This document shows, piece after piece, positions 1-7,974 of a stretch of 64,000 bases of DNA. Within the stretch, counting starts at the first letter, position 1. Every line of letters starts with the position of its first letter. The DNA is from Clostridiales bacterium mt11 (GTDB taxonomy: Bacteria; Bacillota; Clostridia; Tissierellales; Tepidimicrobiaceae): assembly GCA_001282665.1 (NCBI GenBank), contig LN874948.1, positions 628,213-692,212 of the forward strand, in the 5' to 3' direction. The position numbers and the translations under genes are program-made. The notes under the pieces were generated by a model. It made no database searches and was not told the origin of the DNA. It saw only the letters and a program-made list of their open reading frames with translations.

Positions 1-59
1 GCAGCTTCTATAGCTCCAACCAATCCTTTTGTTTCTATCATTCCTAATGCTTCTCCCAT
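1..59 (-). CDS. BMC shell protein, start only (PduA/PduJ-like)
   Basis: Only the first 19-20 codons lie in the window, running off the left edge. They read MGEALGMIETKGLVGAIEAA, nearly identical to the start of the PduA-like protein at 6600-6875, so this is a single-BMC-domain hexameric shell protein. A clean AGGAGG ribosome binding site lies just upstream at about 66-73. It follows pduK by 15 bases, in the same operon. By position it corresponds to PduJ of the Salmonella pdu operon, although the order here is K then J rather than J then K. Confidence 0.85.
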   Translation of the reverse strand, partial: MGEALGMIETKGLVGAIEA

Positions 60-74
60 TTGTTATTCCTCCTC

Positions 75-602
75 TTATTTTTTATTGTGAATACAAAGTG
101 CTCTAGGTTCTCCCTTCTTCCTTGGACATTTAGGGTCTCCGCAGATATTACATACATTTTTAGCACTTTTATTTACATAAACATCTTCTATTTTTTCTTC
201 TTTTATTTCTTCTTCAACTTCTTCTGTTAATTCTTCATCAATGGTTTCTTCAGCTTCACTACTATCTTCTACTTCTATATCCTCATCTTCACTTTTCTCC
301 GTCTCTTTAAAATTTCCAACGGTGTCTAAGCTATTTATCAACTTTTCAATTTCATCATGGGGTCTAGGTATAACAAGTGTACTCCATATCTTATTTACTT
401 TAGCTGCTGCAATACTTCCAGCTTCAACTGCAGCTTTAACTGCTCCTACATCTCCTGCAAACTTTACAGTGACAAGTCCATCACCTTTTGTTAATTCATA
501 TCCTAAAAGCTCAACATTAGCCGACTTCACTCCAGTATCAGCAGCCTCAATTGCTGCAACTAATCCAACGGTTTCTATTATACCTAGTGCGGACTTAAAC
601 AA
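75..602 (-). CDS. pduK: PduK-like BMC shell protein with acidic linker and C-terminal Cys motif
   Basis: A 175-residue protein. Residues 1 to about 88 form a single BMC shell domain (GIIETVGLVAAIEAADTGVK, then DVGAVKAAVEAG and VIPRPHDEIEKL). Residues about 95-145 are a highly acidic, probably disordered Glu/Asp linker. The C-terminal ~25 residues hold a CX2CX4CX10C cluster in a basic setting. PduK proteins carry such a Cys-containing tail, thought to bind a metal or an iron-sulfur centre; that it does so here is inference. The start is TTG at 602, chosen because GAGGGGGTG precedes it at proper spacing and no better start exists. It sits between pduH and the next shell gene in the operon. It is likely a minor shell subunit. 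Confidence 0.85.
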   Translation of the reverse strand: MFKSALGIIETVGLVAAIEAADTGVKSANVELLGYELTKGDGLVTVKFAGDVGAVKAAVEAGSIAAAKVNKIWSTLVIPRPHDEIEKLINSLDTVGNFKETEKSEDEDIEVEDSSEAEETIDEELTEEVEEEIKEEKIEDVYVNKSAKNVCNICGDPKCPRKKGEPRALCIHNKK

Positions 603-642
603 TATTACACCCCCTCTTTAAAGACTTTTTAATTTCATATAT

Positions 643-1005
643 TTAAACATCATCTGAAAATAGTTTAAAAGGAATTCCCTTTATTAACCTTGCTGCGTTA
701 GCACCTAGTTTTCTTAAATTATGGTATCCATCTTTTATATTTAAACTAAATAAAGGCTCCCCTTTACTCAACTTCTGATAATGCACTACAATATTTCCAT
801 CTTTACCTACGCCAATACCTACATCCAATCTTGAATCTTCTGCTGCTCTATATCCTAATTCCACGGCACTTTCTAAAGGCTTCCATTCTATATAGTATGG
901 AAGACCTTCTTCCTCAATTCCCCACAACAATTGGTCATATATGGTTTTATCCTTTATTTGTGATGAATAATAGATGTTAATTGTAGGTTTATCAACATTA
1001 TTCAT
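643..1005 (-). CDS. pduH: Diol/glycerol dehydratase reactivase small subunit
   Basis: A 120-residue protein of the PduH/DdrB/GdrB family, the small subunit of the chaperone-like factor that swaps damaged cobalamin out of the diol dehydratase. The family resembles the fold of the dehydratase beta subunit. Features seen are INIYYSSQIKD near the start, then GIEEEGLPYYIEW and a region with RAAEDSRLDVGIGVG that parallels part of PduD. The start at 1005 has an AGGAGG site and overlaps the end of pduG by 8 bases, so the two reactivase subunits are translationally coupled. Length is normal for the family. Confidence 0.93.
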   Translation of the reverse strand: MNNVDKPTINIYYSSQIKDKTIYDQLLWGIEEEGLPYYIEWKPLESAVELGYRAAEDSRLDVGIGVGKDGNIVVHYQKLSKGEPLFSLNIKDGYHNLRKLGANAARLIKGIPFKLFSDDV

Positions 1006-2824
1006 TATTTATATCCTCCTTGTATGACAATACAAGACCTGTTGCTACGGCATTTCTAGCACCTTCAACGCTTCTTATATTGGCTCTGCCCGATACTATC
1101 CCATATTGAGATAGAGCATCGGTAACCAATTGAGGAACTTCAAAATCTAAAGCTGAACCGCCTAATAGTACCACATATTCAATGTCTCTTATATTTCCCG
1201 TTCTACTAACCATCTTCAAAGCTCTTATTGCATTAGTTACAAATACCTTCTCTTTAGCAGCTTTTCTAACTATTCTTATCTTTTCTAAAGAATGATCACT
1301 TGGTATAGGTATCATATTTCCTTTTTTTAAGATTACTACTCGTGCAAAAACTTTAGGATCTAGTTGGTTTTCAAAGAACTCTACAGAACCATCTTCATGT
1401 CTAATATGGAAAAGACTTTCTACTTTAGCAAGTGGATACTTCTTTATATCTTCAGATAATCCAAAGTCCTCCAACCCTAATTCAGAATTTATGAGCATAG
1501 TAACCATGTTGCCTGCACCTGCTAAATGTACAGATTTTATTTCTCCATTGTTATCTATGACGGAGGAATCCGTAGAGCCTGCTCCCATATCCAATATTGC
1601 CAGAGGGGTACTGCTGCCAGGAGTTGTAAGAGCTCCCCTTATAGCCATGTCTGCTTCTATACCTCCAACTTCAACTTTAACTTCTACTGCTTTTTCTAGT
1701 TCTTCTGCTATCATGCTCATCTGTAATCTATCGGATTTTACCATAGCTGCTATTCCTACTGCATTTTCCATAGAAAATTCCCCTGCAACTCCTCCTTTTA
1801 CTTTTTGAGGAACAAAGGTATCCACAGCTAATAGGTCCTGTATCTTAATTTCACTCGGATTATGTTTTGTAAGATTTGCCATTACCTGTCTTACTCTCTC
1901 CAACATTCCTCCTGCATTGGTACCAGATTCTCCGTTTATATCGAGAATAGGATAGCATGATTTTAAAACATCCATTATAGCAGAAGCTCCTTCTTCTACA
2001 TCTACAGACATTGTTCTCTTTTCTCCAATTACGTTTATCTTTCCTGATGGAATTCTCTTTTCTTTAACATCTCCCTTAGGAGTTTTTATTACAACAGCCG
2101 ATCTATTTCCTATAAGGGCTCTGGCTATAGGAACTATCATTTTAGTTTCTTCTGGAGTCAATCCAAATTGAGTAGCTATACCAAAAGGATTTGAAAGGAC
2201 TTCTACTACACCACCAACAGGCGCTACTTCTATAGCAGTTTTAACCCCTTCATGCACCTTATCTATTAAAGCCACTTCATCTACTATTGGTATAGTTTTA
2301 GTCAATCTATTGTTTACTAAAACTCCATCATCTTTTTGCATAATAGCCCCTTGTATATCCTTTCCTTCTTCTAAGGCTTCATTTATTAAGAATACAGCTT
2401 CCATAAAATCAACTTCTTTTGGAACTATGACTATCAATGACTGTTTGTCCTCATATTCCCTTAGCTTTCTAATGTCTATAGTATAGCCAACACCTAATCC
2501 GATTCCTCCAGGCGTAGAAGGATTATGCCCTATCATTGTAGATTCCGTTATAATAGTTTCCGTTATAGTTTCCATCGCTACATCACCAATTACTGGAGCA
2601 GCTTCATTTATCCTAATTAAATCTACGTCCTTAATATCTATATTCGCCTTATCAAGTGCTTGTTTAAGGGATGCAAATATACCATTAATATTTTCACGTG
2701 TACCCTTTACACCAGTAGTTTTAACAATACCACTAGATAAAAACTCCATATTATCATCATAAATTCTAGCTAAAGCTGTCTCTGTAGTAGCATTTCCTAT
2801 ATCTATACCTACTATCAACTCCAT
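998..2824 (-). CDS. pduG: Diol/glycerol dehydratase reactivase large subunit
   Basis: A 608-residue PduG/DdrA/GdrA protein, the ATP-hydrolysing large subunit of the dehydratase reactivase. It is built like an Hsp70/actin ATPase: phosphate loops are visible at the N-terminus (VGIDIGNATTETALA) and near residue 410 (LAILDMGAGSTDSS). The GNATTE and GGSALDFEVPQL motifs are typical. Together with PduH it removes inactivated cobalamin from the dehydratase in an ATP-dependent cycle, inside the microcompartment. It follows pduE by 36 bases, with CAGGAGG before its ATG, and overlaps pduH. Length matches the family (about 605-610). Confidence 0.95.
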   Translation of the reverse strand: MELIVGIDIGNATTETALARIYDDNMEFLSSGIVKTTGVKGTRENINGIFASLKQALDKANIDIKDVDLIRINEAAPVIGDVAMETITETIITESTMIGHNPSTPGGIGLGVGYTIDIRKLREYEDKQSLIVIVPKEVDFMEAVFLINEALEEGKDIQGAIMQKDDGVLVNNRLTKTIPIVDEVALIDKVHEGVKTAIEVAPVGGVVEVLSNPFGIATQFGLTPEETKMIVPIARALIGNRSAVVIKTPKGDVKEKRIPSGKINVIGEKRTMSVDVEEGASAIMDVLKSCYPILDINGESGTNAGGMLERVRQVMANLTKHNPSEIKIQDLLAVDTFVPQKVKGGVAGEFSMENAVGIAAMVKSDRLQMSMIAEELEKAVEVKVEVGGIEADMAIRGALTTPGSSTPLAILDMGAGSTDSSVIDNNGEIKSVHLAGAGNMVTMLINSELGLEDFGLSEDIKKYPLAKVESLFHIRHEDGSVEFFENQLDPKVFARVVILKKGNMIPIPSDHSLEKIRIVRKAAKEKVFVTNAIRALKMVSRTGNIRDIEYVVLLGGSALDFEVPQLVTDALSQYGIVSGRANIRSVEGARNAVATGLVLSYKEDINNE

Positions 2825-2860
2825 CTATAAAACCTCCTGGTTGCGTATGAATACACATAA

Positions 2861-3385
2861 TTAATCTTTTTTCAACATATTCCTTTTTTCATATACTCCT
2901 GCTGCTTCTCTTACAAAATTGCTATTTATGGTTGCATTATATTTTTCTTCTAATTCATCAGCTATATCCAATAATTCTTGTTTAGTAGATCTATTTGGTC
3001 TTAATGCATTGTATATCTCTAGTATTCTTTCATCTGAGATAGCTATAAGTTCAGATGCTCTTCTTAAATTTTTAGCAAATGCATCCCTATTTACTCCTTC
3101 AGCTACCTCTGCTTGTAACTCTAATGTTTCTGGTGATATTCTAACATCAGTAGATTTAATTTCTCCATTTAAAACATTGTTTAAAGTTATATCTTCTAAC
3201 TTCTTGTTTGTAGGAGTCTTAATCAATTCTGGACGTTTTGTTGCTAGAGGATAGTCTCTCTTTGCATCTATTTTAGCTCCTGAGGATTTATATTCACATT
3301 CCTTAGATACCTCACTATCTGAATCATCTTTCATTGACATCATAACTTGCTTAACAACTTCTTCTATCATCTTTTCCTTATTCAT
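2861..3385 (-). CDS. pduE: Diol/glycerol dehydratase small (gamma) subunit
   Basis: A 174-residue gamma subunit of the adenosylcobalamin-dependent propanediol/glycerol dehydratase. Family landmarks are DYPLATKRPELIKTPTNK, ITLNNVLNGEI and the C-terminal helical part ALRPNRSTKQELLDIADELE. The longest frame starts at a TTG at 3400, but GGAGGT lies inside that extension at ideal spacing from the ATG at 3385, so I take MNKEKMIEEV as the start. The first ~18 residues form a likely amphipathic helix followed by an acidic linker before the catalytic fold at about residue 45; such tails act as encapsulation peptides in Pdu systems (inference here). Spacing from pduD is 18 bases. Confidence 0.95.
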   Translation of the reverse strand: MNKEKMIEEVVKQVMMSMKDDSDSEVSKECEYKSSGAKIDAKRDYPLATKRPELIKTPTNKKLEDITLNNVLNGEIKSTDVRISPETLELQAEVAEGVNRDAFAKNLRRASELIAISDERILEIYNALRPNRSTKQELLDIADELEEKYNATINSNFVREAAGVYEKRNMLKKD

Positions 3386-3403
3386 TACATTCACCTCCAA
3401 TAG

Positions 3404-4060
3404 TTAAAACTCTACCTTAAGTTCTATAGATTTACCGTTCAAATCCACATGCTCTGTTTCTTTTATGTGAAGAAGTGCTGCTAATGCTTGATACTTAGGT
3501 CTTGCCATTTGATCATTTAGAGTAGGCACTGGATTTGGTGATTCTCCCTTTGCATATTTTGCCGCATTTTTCCCTATAGCCCTATATACATCTAATGTTA
3601 TTACTGGTGCTTGTGGAAAAAGTTCTAAGTTGCTTAACGGTTGTAAATCTTTTTGATGGATTACAGCAGTACCTTTTGACTGTATCCCTATACCAATACC
3701 TGAACCACTTAACTTAGCTGCTTCAAGTCCTATAAAAGCAACGTCTGAAGTTCTATTTACTCTAACAATCCTAGTCTTTAAACCTTCCTCTTCTATACCT
3801 GCAATTATTTCCCTTAACACTTTGTCATGAGGTAGATGGATTATAGTTTTATTTTGATATTTTCCAAAAGCTGGAGCTATTCCTATAACTACCTCATCGC
3901 TTCTAGTTCCTTTTTGAGCTACTCCTATTTCTTCCATCTTTAAACTTCCCAATGAAATTGGTTCTGTTTTTTTATCTTTTGATATTGATTTATCATCAAT
4001 ATTTAAATTTTTCATAACTTCATCAATTATTTCACGAATAACTTTTTCATCAACAGCCAT
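3404..4060 (-). CDS. pduD: Diol/glycerol dehydratase medium (beta) subunit
   Basis: A 218-residue beta subunit of the B12-dependent diol/glycerol dehydratase. The core starts around residue 45 with GTRSDEVVIGIAPAFG and continues with IIHLPHDKVLREIIAGIEEEGL, RVNRTSDVAFIGLEAA and GSGIGIGIQSKGTAVIHQKD, all characteristic of the family. The first ~20 residues (EKVIREIIDEVMKNL) form a short amphipathic helix joined by a linker, like the PduD encapsulation sequence. AGGAGG lies before the ATG at 4060. It binds the large subunit and helps hold cobalamin. The gene is tightly packed between pduC and pduE. Confidence 0.95.
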   Translation of the reverse strand: MAVDEKVIREIIDEVMKNLNIDDKSISKDKKTEPISLGSLKMEEIGVAQKGTRSDEVVIGIAPAFGKYQNKTIIHLPHDKVLREIIAGIEEEGLKTRIVRVNRTSDVAFIGLEAAKLSGSGIGIGIQSKGTAVIHQKDLQPLSNLELFPQAPVITLDVYRAIGKNAAKYAKGESPNPVPTLNDQMARPKYQALAALLHIKETEHVDLNGKSIELKVEF

Positions 4061-4085
4061 TTTATTTCCTCCTCTCAGGATTTAA

Positions 4086-5753
4086 TTATTCAAAATCTTC
4101 TGGACTCTTAGCATTTCTAATATTCTTTATCTCGTTCCATCTTTCTTCACTCATCCTGTATCCTGTACCAGGTCCCATATAGTCATTACAGTTGTTTACT
4201 GCACTTATAACGTTATAATCCTTATCTAATATAGATGAAGTATGAAGATAATCCCCTGAAACTCTTTGTTTCAACATATTTAGTACTCTTTCTGATATAT
4301 CTTCAAAACCATTTTCGTAAAGGGCTTTTACTACGTCTACTCCTGTTATTCCTCTCTTCATCATCTCTTCACAAGCTTTAATGTCTTCTACCATATTTCT
4401 TTCTGGCATATCTTTACTTCCATTAGCATAGGTTGCTGCTTCTACTTCTTCATCAGTTATAGTAGGAAGTCCTAAACCTTTGAATACTGCTTGTATAGCT
4501 TTAGCTGATTTATTCCTAATAGCTATTACTTCCTCTTCAGTAACTGGTCTTAATCCACCATCTACTTTTAAATCCCTTTGGATTATATTGTAATCATCGA
4601 AATCTGATGAATCAAAGTTTGAACCTGCAAACATATTGTCATAGTTTGGAACTGCACTATAACCTGAGAATATAAAATCAGTTCCAGGCAACATTTGCAT
4701 TAAAGTCCTTGCTGTTCTTCTCATTGGTGAGTGTGAGAAAGTTTGGTCGTTTCCTGATGCCACCTCTAAATCCAACATTGTAGTTATAAGATTTTCTGCA
4801 AGTACAGCTCTAATACCTGAAGGAACTGAACCTGGAACACCTATACAGCTTATAGAACCATTTTGTAGTCCTTGAACTCCTGCACCTCTTGTAATATATA
4901 TACATTTTGCTTCTAGATAAAGCATTGACTTGCCTTCAGCATTTCCCATCAGTACTTCTGCACCTGTACCAGAAGTAAATCTCATCTTAAGTCCTCTTGA
5001 TGCATAAGCTGAAGCTAAAAATGCTTTAGACCAAGGAGTATCATCACCATCTACGAAAACTCTCTCTGTTCCATATACTGATACGGTTTCAGCATAACAA
5101 GTTAAACCTCTCATGCCTAGTTCCAATTCCGTAGCTTCTTCTACCGCACATTGAGTTAATACTCCACTTCTTCCAACTTGTGAACCAACCAATAATGCTA
5201 AAGCGTTAAATGGAGCATATCTCGCTACTGCAACTGTTGTTTCCATTTCGTCGAATCCTCTTAAAGCTGCTTCTGCACCATCGGCAGCTATTTGAACTGG
5301 ATTGTCTTTAACATTGGTTACGTGACATTGGTTTGATGGAGTCTTTCTAGCTCTCATCTTTTGTAATGCCATCATCATTTCGACTACATTCATCTTTGAA
5401 ACTACATCTACCATCTTTGCTGGTGTCATAGCTGTAGTAAATTTTATTATCTCTTCTCTTGGAATGTTTACATCTACTATCTTCTTCGCCATTTCAGTAG
5501 AGTCTATTTTCATCACTTCAAGGGCTTTATCCAAATTTATTGCATAATCTGCAATAAATAAATCTATCATATCAAAATCTTCACGTTTTTTTCCGTCTAA
5601 TTCTACTACTTTTCCGTTTTCTATTTTAATACTTGGTTCTGGATCACTTGGACTATTCATTGCTATAAGTCCAACTTCAGGCCATTCCTTTACAAATCCA
5701 TCTTTATTTACATCTCGTTGTTCAAGAACTTCAAATCTTTTAGATCTTTTCAT
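4086..5753 (-). CDS. pduC: Diol/glycerol dehydratase large (alpha, catalytic) subunit
   Basis: A 555-residue catalytic subunit that turns 1,2-propanediol into propionaldehyde, or glycerol into 3-hydroxypropionaldehyde, by a radical mechanism with adenosylcobalamin. Active-site residues of the characterised Klebsiella enzyme are found one position later: His144 (NQCHVTN), Glu171, Gln297, Asp336 (SGNDQTFSHSP) and Ser363 (SGYSAVPNYDN). Length is standard. It has no N-terminal targeting helix, so it is probably carried in by PduD/PduE. Sequence alone does not settle whether propanediol or glycerol is preferred. The ATG at 5753 has AGGAGGGG upstream. Confidence 0.96.
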   Translation of the reverse strand: MKRSKRFEVLEQRDVNKDGFVKEWPEVGLIAMNSPSDPEPSIKIENGKVVELDGKKREDFDMIDLFIADYAINLDKALEVMKIDSTEMAKKIVDVNIPREEIIKFTTAMTPAKMVDVVSKMNVVEMMMALQKMRARKTPSNQCHVTNVKDNPVQIAADGAEAALRGFDEMETTVAVARYAPFNALALLVGSQVGRSGVLTQCAVEEATELELGMRGLTCYAETVSVYGTERVFVDGDDTPWSKAFLASAYASRGLKMRFTSGTGAEVLMGNAEGKSMLYLEAKCIYITRGAGVQGLQNGSISCIGVPGSVPSGIRAVLAENLITTMLDLEVASGNDQTFSHSPMRRTARTLMQMLPGTDFIFSGYSAVPNYDNMFAGSNFDSSDFDDYNIIQRDLKVDGGLRPVTEEEVIAIRNKSAKAIQAVFKGLGLPTITDEEVEAATYANGSKDMPERNMVEDIKACEEMMKRGITGVDVVKALYENGFEDISERVLNMLKQRVSGDYLHTSSILDKDYNVISAVNNCNDYMGPGTGYRMSEERWNEIKNIRNAKSPEDFE

Positions 5754-5777
5754 TTTTTATTTCCCCTCCTTTTTTCA

Positions 5778-6572
5778 CTAAATATATGGTGTCGTAGTAG
5801 ACTTTGGTTCTTCACCTAAAGTTGCCAGTGCTTTCATTCCTACTTCTCTTGCAGCTGTAACTGCTTGTCTAACTGCTCCTGAATCACCACTTATTGCCAA
5901 TATAACTTCATTTGTAAAGCTTGTACCATGTGCTGGAGAAGAATAAGAAATTATATCTACATTTGCAGCTTTAACAGCAACATCTGCAATTAAAACACCT
6001 ATAGCTGCTGGTGCTCCTACTATTAAACCAAAGGATTTTCCTACTGTTGCTCCAAAAGCTTTTTCACATGCATAACTTGCTCTAGCTGTATATTGGAACT
6101 CAAGATGACCAGCTTCATTTCCATATACATCTCCAAAAGTTCTATCCAATTCCTTTAATGAAACTTCTACAGCTCTTCTCGCATCTGATACATCCTCTGC
6201 ACCAAATATGATTAATGAACCGTGACCTGCTCCTCCCTTTGTATCCCTTGGAAGTTCAATACTAATTATTTCTGTATTTGTAGCTTTAACAGCTTCATCT
6301 GCTGCCATTATTTGAGGACCTGCTCCTGTACGTCCACCTATGATACCTATAGATCTATATTTCTTATCCAATTTCATAAATTCATGTAAATTATAATCTA
6401 CATTAGCTATAACTAAACCTATAGTATCTCCTTCAGCTGTTCCAACAAATTCTGTCAATCCACAACATCTATTAGAAGATTTAAACTCACTGTCACATTT
6501 TTCTACATCTTTAACATCTTCAAGTTTTTTCATTATTTCTTCCATTATTTTACCTTTCAGTTCTTCTTGCAT
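5778..6572 (-). CDS. pduB: PduB-like tandem-BMC shell protein
   Basis: A 264-residue trimeric shell protein made of two BMC-type domains, roughly residues 40-145 (EFVGTAEGDTIGLVIANVD ... SIGIIGGRTGAGPQIMAADEA) and 150-255 (SFGLIVGAPAAIGVLIADVAVK ... SGDSGAVRQAVTAAREVG). The first ~20 residues (ELKGKIMEEIMKKLEDV) form an amphipathic helix like those on PduD and PduE, followed by a linker. In Salmonella the corresponding PduB N-terminus helps attach the enzyme core to the shell, and a similar role is likely. GGAGGT lies before the ATG at 6572. It is the second gene of the operon. Confidence 0.94.
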   Translation of the reverse strand: MQEELKGKIMEEIMKKLEDVKDVEKCDSEFKSSNRCCGLTEFVGTAEGDTIGLVIANVDYNLHEFMKLDKKYRSIGIIGGRTGAGPQIMAADEAVKATNTEIISIELPRDTKGGAGHGSLIIFGAEDVSDARRAVEVSLKELDRTFGDVYGNEAGHLEFQYTARASYACEKAFGATVGKSFGLIVGAPAAIGVLIADVAVKAANVDIISYSSPAHGTSFTNEVILAISGDSGAVRQAVTAAREVGMKALATLGEEPKSTTTPYI

Positions 6573-6599
6573 TTATCTGCACCTCCAAAATATTTTTTG

Positions 6600-6875
6600 C
6601 TATTTACTGGGTAAAATGTTTTCCACATCTCTATGTGGTCTTGGAATTACATGAACTGAAACTACTTTACCCACATTTTTGGCTGCTGTAACTCCTGCAT
6701 CAGCAGCTGCTTTAACTGCACCTACATCTCCTCTTACCATTACTGTAACTAATCCTGAACCTATCTTTTCATAACCTATCAACTGAACATTTGCTGATTT
6801 TACCATTGCATCGGCTGCTTCTATTGCACCAACTAATCCTTTTGTTTCAATCATTCCTAGAGCTTCATTCCCCAT
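6600..6875 (-). CDS. pduA: PduA-like BMC hexamer shell protein
   Basis: A 91-residue single-BMC-domain protein (LGMIETKGLVGAIEAADAMVK, SGLVTVMVRGDVGAVKAAAD, VIPRPHRDVENILP). It forms the flat hexamers that tile the microcompartment facets, with a central pore that admits diols while slowing escape of the toxic aldehyde (family knowledge). GGGAGG precedes the ATG at 6875. It is the first gene of the operon and lies 283 bases downstream of the regulator gene, so the operon promoter is expected in that gap. Confidence 0.95.
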   Translation of the reverse strand: MGNEALGMIETKGLVGAIEAADAMVKSANVQLIGYEKIGSGLVTVMVRGDVGAVKAAADAGVTAAKNVGKVVSVHVIPRPHRDVENILPSK

Positions 6876-7126
6876 TACTTAAACCTCCCTGCATTTTTGG
6901 AATTAAACAAGTCTTAAAAGCCATATATAATGTGTTTCTCTACATTAAGCATAATGTTTAAAGTTCGTTTTGTCGTTGTAATATCTTGGCTTGATGCTAT
7001 AAAAAAAAGTCATATCCTTATATATAAAAAAAAATAGCACACATCTGTGTACTAAAAGGATACTTTTTTGTCCTAATGTTATATTTTATTGTCATTTTCT
7101 AATTAATTCCTGTATTTATTTATAAT
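6876..7126 (-). promoter_or_regulatory. Leader and control region of the microcompartment operon
   Basis: This spacer must hold the promoter of the operon. Seen directly: on the plus strand two TTGTC motifs start at 7068 and 7089, so they repeat at exactly 21 bp, two helical turns. That is the usual layout for sites bound by AraC-type dimers such as the neighbouring regulator. Just inside, at 7037-7052, is a short hairpin (GCACACATCTGTGTAC) which, read on the minus strand, is followed by a run of nine T. This could be a second terminator for the regulator gene or a leader terminator. An AT-rich TATATA stretch at 7015-7026 could be the -10. I cannot fix the start site. Confidence 0.5.
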
Positions 7127-7157
7127 AAAAGCCAAGGTTCCTGTCCCCTTGGCTTTT
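7127..7157 (-). terminator. Terminator of the kinase-regulator pair
   Basis: The inverted repeat AAAAGCCAAGG / CCTTGGCTTTT (11-bp arms, 9-base loop) abuts the stop codon of the regulator gene. It ends in TTTT followed by an AT-rich stretch on the minus strand. Confidence 0.8.
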
Positions 7158-7158
7158 A

Positions 7159-7974
7159 TCATATATACCATCCACCATTGATTCTAGGTGTATGTTTGAA
7201 AAAAAGATTGCCCTTTAATTTTTTTATTCTTTCACTCTTCTTTTCATCTCTATACTGAGAAGGCGTTATTCCAAAGTTCTTCTTAAAAACCTTACTAAAA
7301 TAATTAGGTTCACTATACCCTAGCTCAATTGCAATATTTACAATAGGCGTATCCGTATCCCTTAAAAGTTCCTTTGCCTTTTTCATTCTATAAAAAGTAA
7401 TATAGTCGATAAAATTAATTCCTAATTCCTTTTTAAATAATTTACTTAGATAATAGGCACTTAAATTTACATAACAAGCAACATCATTTAAGGATATTCC
7501 ATTGTGAAAATTAGCCTTTATATATTCAATGGCTTTTAGAAGTTCTTTAGAAACTACATTATCTACAGAAACATCACCTATTGATAATTCCTCTATTTTT
7601 TTACTCATATTATTATAATGTTTTTCTATTATATTTATTACCTCTGTGCTTCGTACTGGCTTTAATATATAATCATTTGCCCTTGCCCTTATAGCTCCTT
7701 GAGCAAGTTCAAAACTATCATATGCAGTCAACATTATTACTACTTTGTTTGGATCCTTCTCTTTTATTCTCCTTGCAGCTTCTATTCCATCTATTCCCGG
7801 TATCTTAATATCCATAAATATAAGATGGGGGCTCAATTTATCGCTTAATTCAACTGCCTCTCTTCCTGAACTAGTTTGTCCAACAATTTCAGCATAGTTT
7901 AAGTTTTCAGATATAACTTTTTTCAAAGCCTCTCTCTCTAAATGCTCATCGTCTACTAATAATATTTTATACAC
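7159..7974 (-). CDS. YesN/AraC-family response regulator of the BMC operon
   Basis: A 271-residue response regulator. Residues 1-120 are a receiver domain with the acidic pair DD8-9, the phosphorylation site Asp55 (LIFMDIKIPG) and LKPVR near 105. Residues about 150-250 hold two AraC-type helix-turn-helix motifs (GISLNDVACYVNLSAYYLSKLFKKE and the conserved ELGYSEPNYFSKVFKKNFGITPSQYR). Start is GTG at 7974, overlapping the kinase stop by 8 bases, with GGGGTG upstream. It is almost certainly phosphorylated by the adjacent kinase and activates the downstream pdu-type operon; pairs like this often accompany Firmicute diol or ethanolamine compartments. Confidence 0.9.
   Translation of the reverse strand: MYKILLVDDEHLEREALKKVISENLNYAEIVGQTSSGREAVELSDKLSPHLIFMDIKIPGIDGIEAARRIKEKDPNKVVIMLTAYDSFELAQGAIRARANDYILKPVRSTEVINIIEKHYNNMSKKIEELSIGDVSVDNVVSKELLKAIEYIKANFHNGISLNDVACYVNLSAYYLSKLFKKELGINFIDYITFYRMKKAKELLRDTDTPIVNIAIELGYSEPNYFSKVFKKNFGITPSQYRDEKKSERIKKLKGNLFFKHTPRINGGWYI

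Noticed and set aside
241..621. A 126-residue plus-strand frame opposite pduK
   Set aside because: It mirrors the acidic linker and BMC domain codons and lacks any ribosome binding site.
3386..3400. Longer PduE start at TTG 3400
   Set aside because: The ribosome binding site GGAGGT lies within this extension and points to the ATG at 3385.
6876..7158. A cobalamin riboswitch upstream of the B12-dependent dehydratase operon
   Set aside because: No B12-box-like conserved segment was found; the gap is short and AT-rich, and control by the PocR kinase is the simpler explanation.
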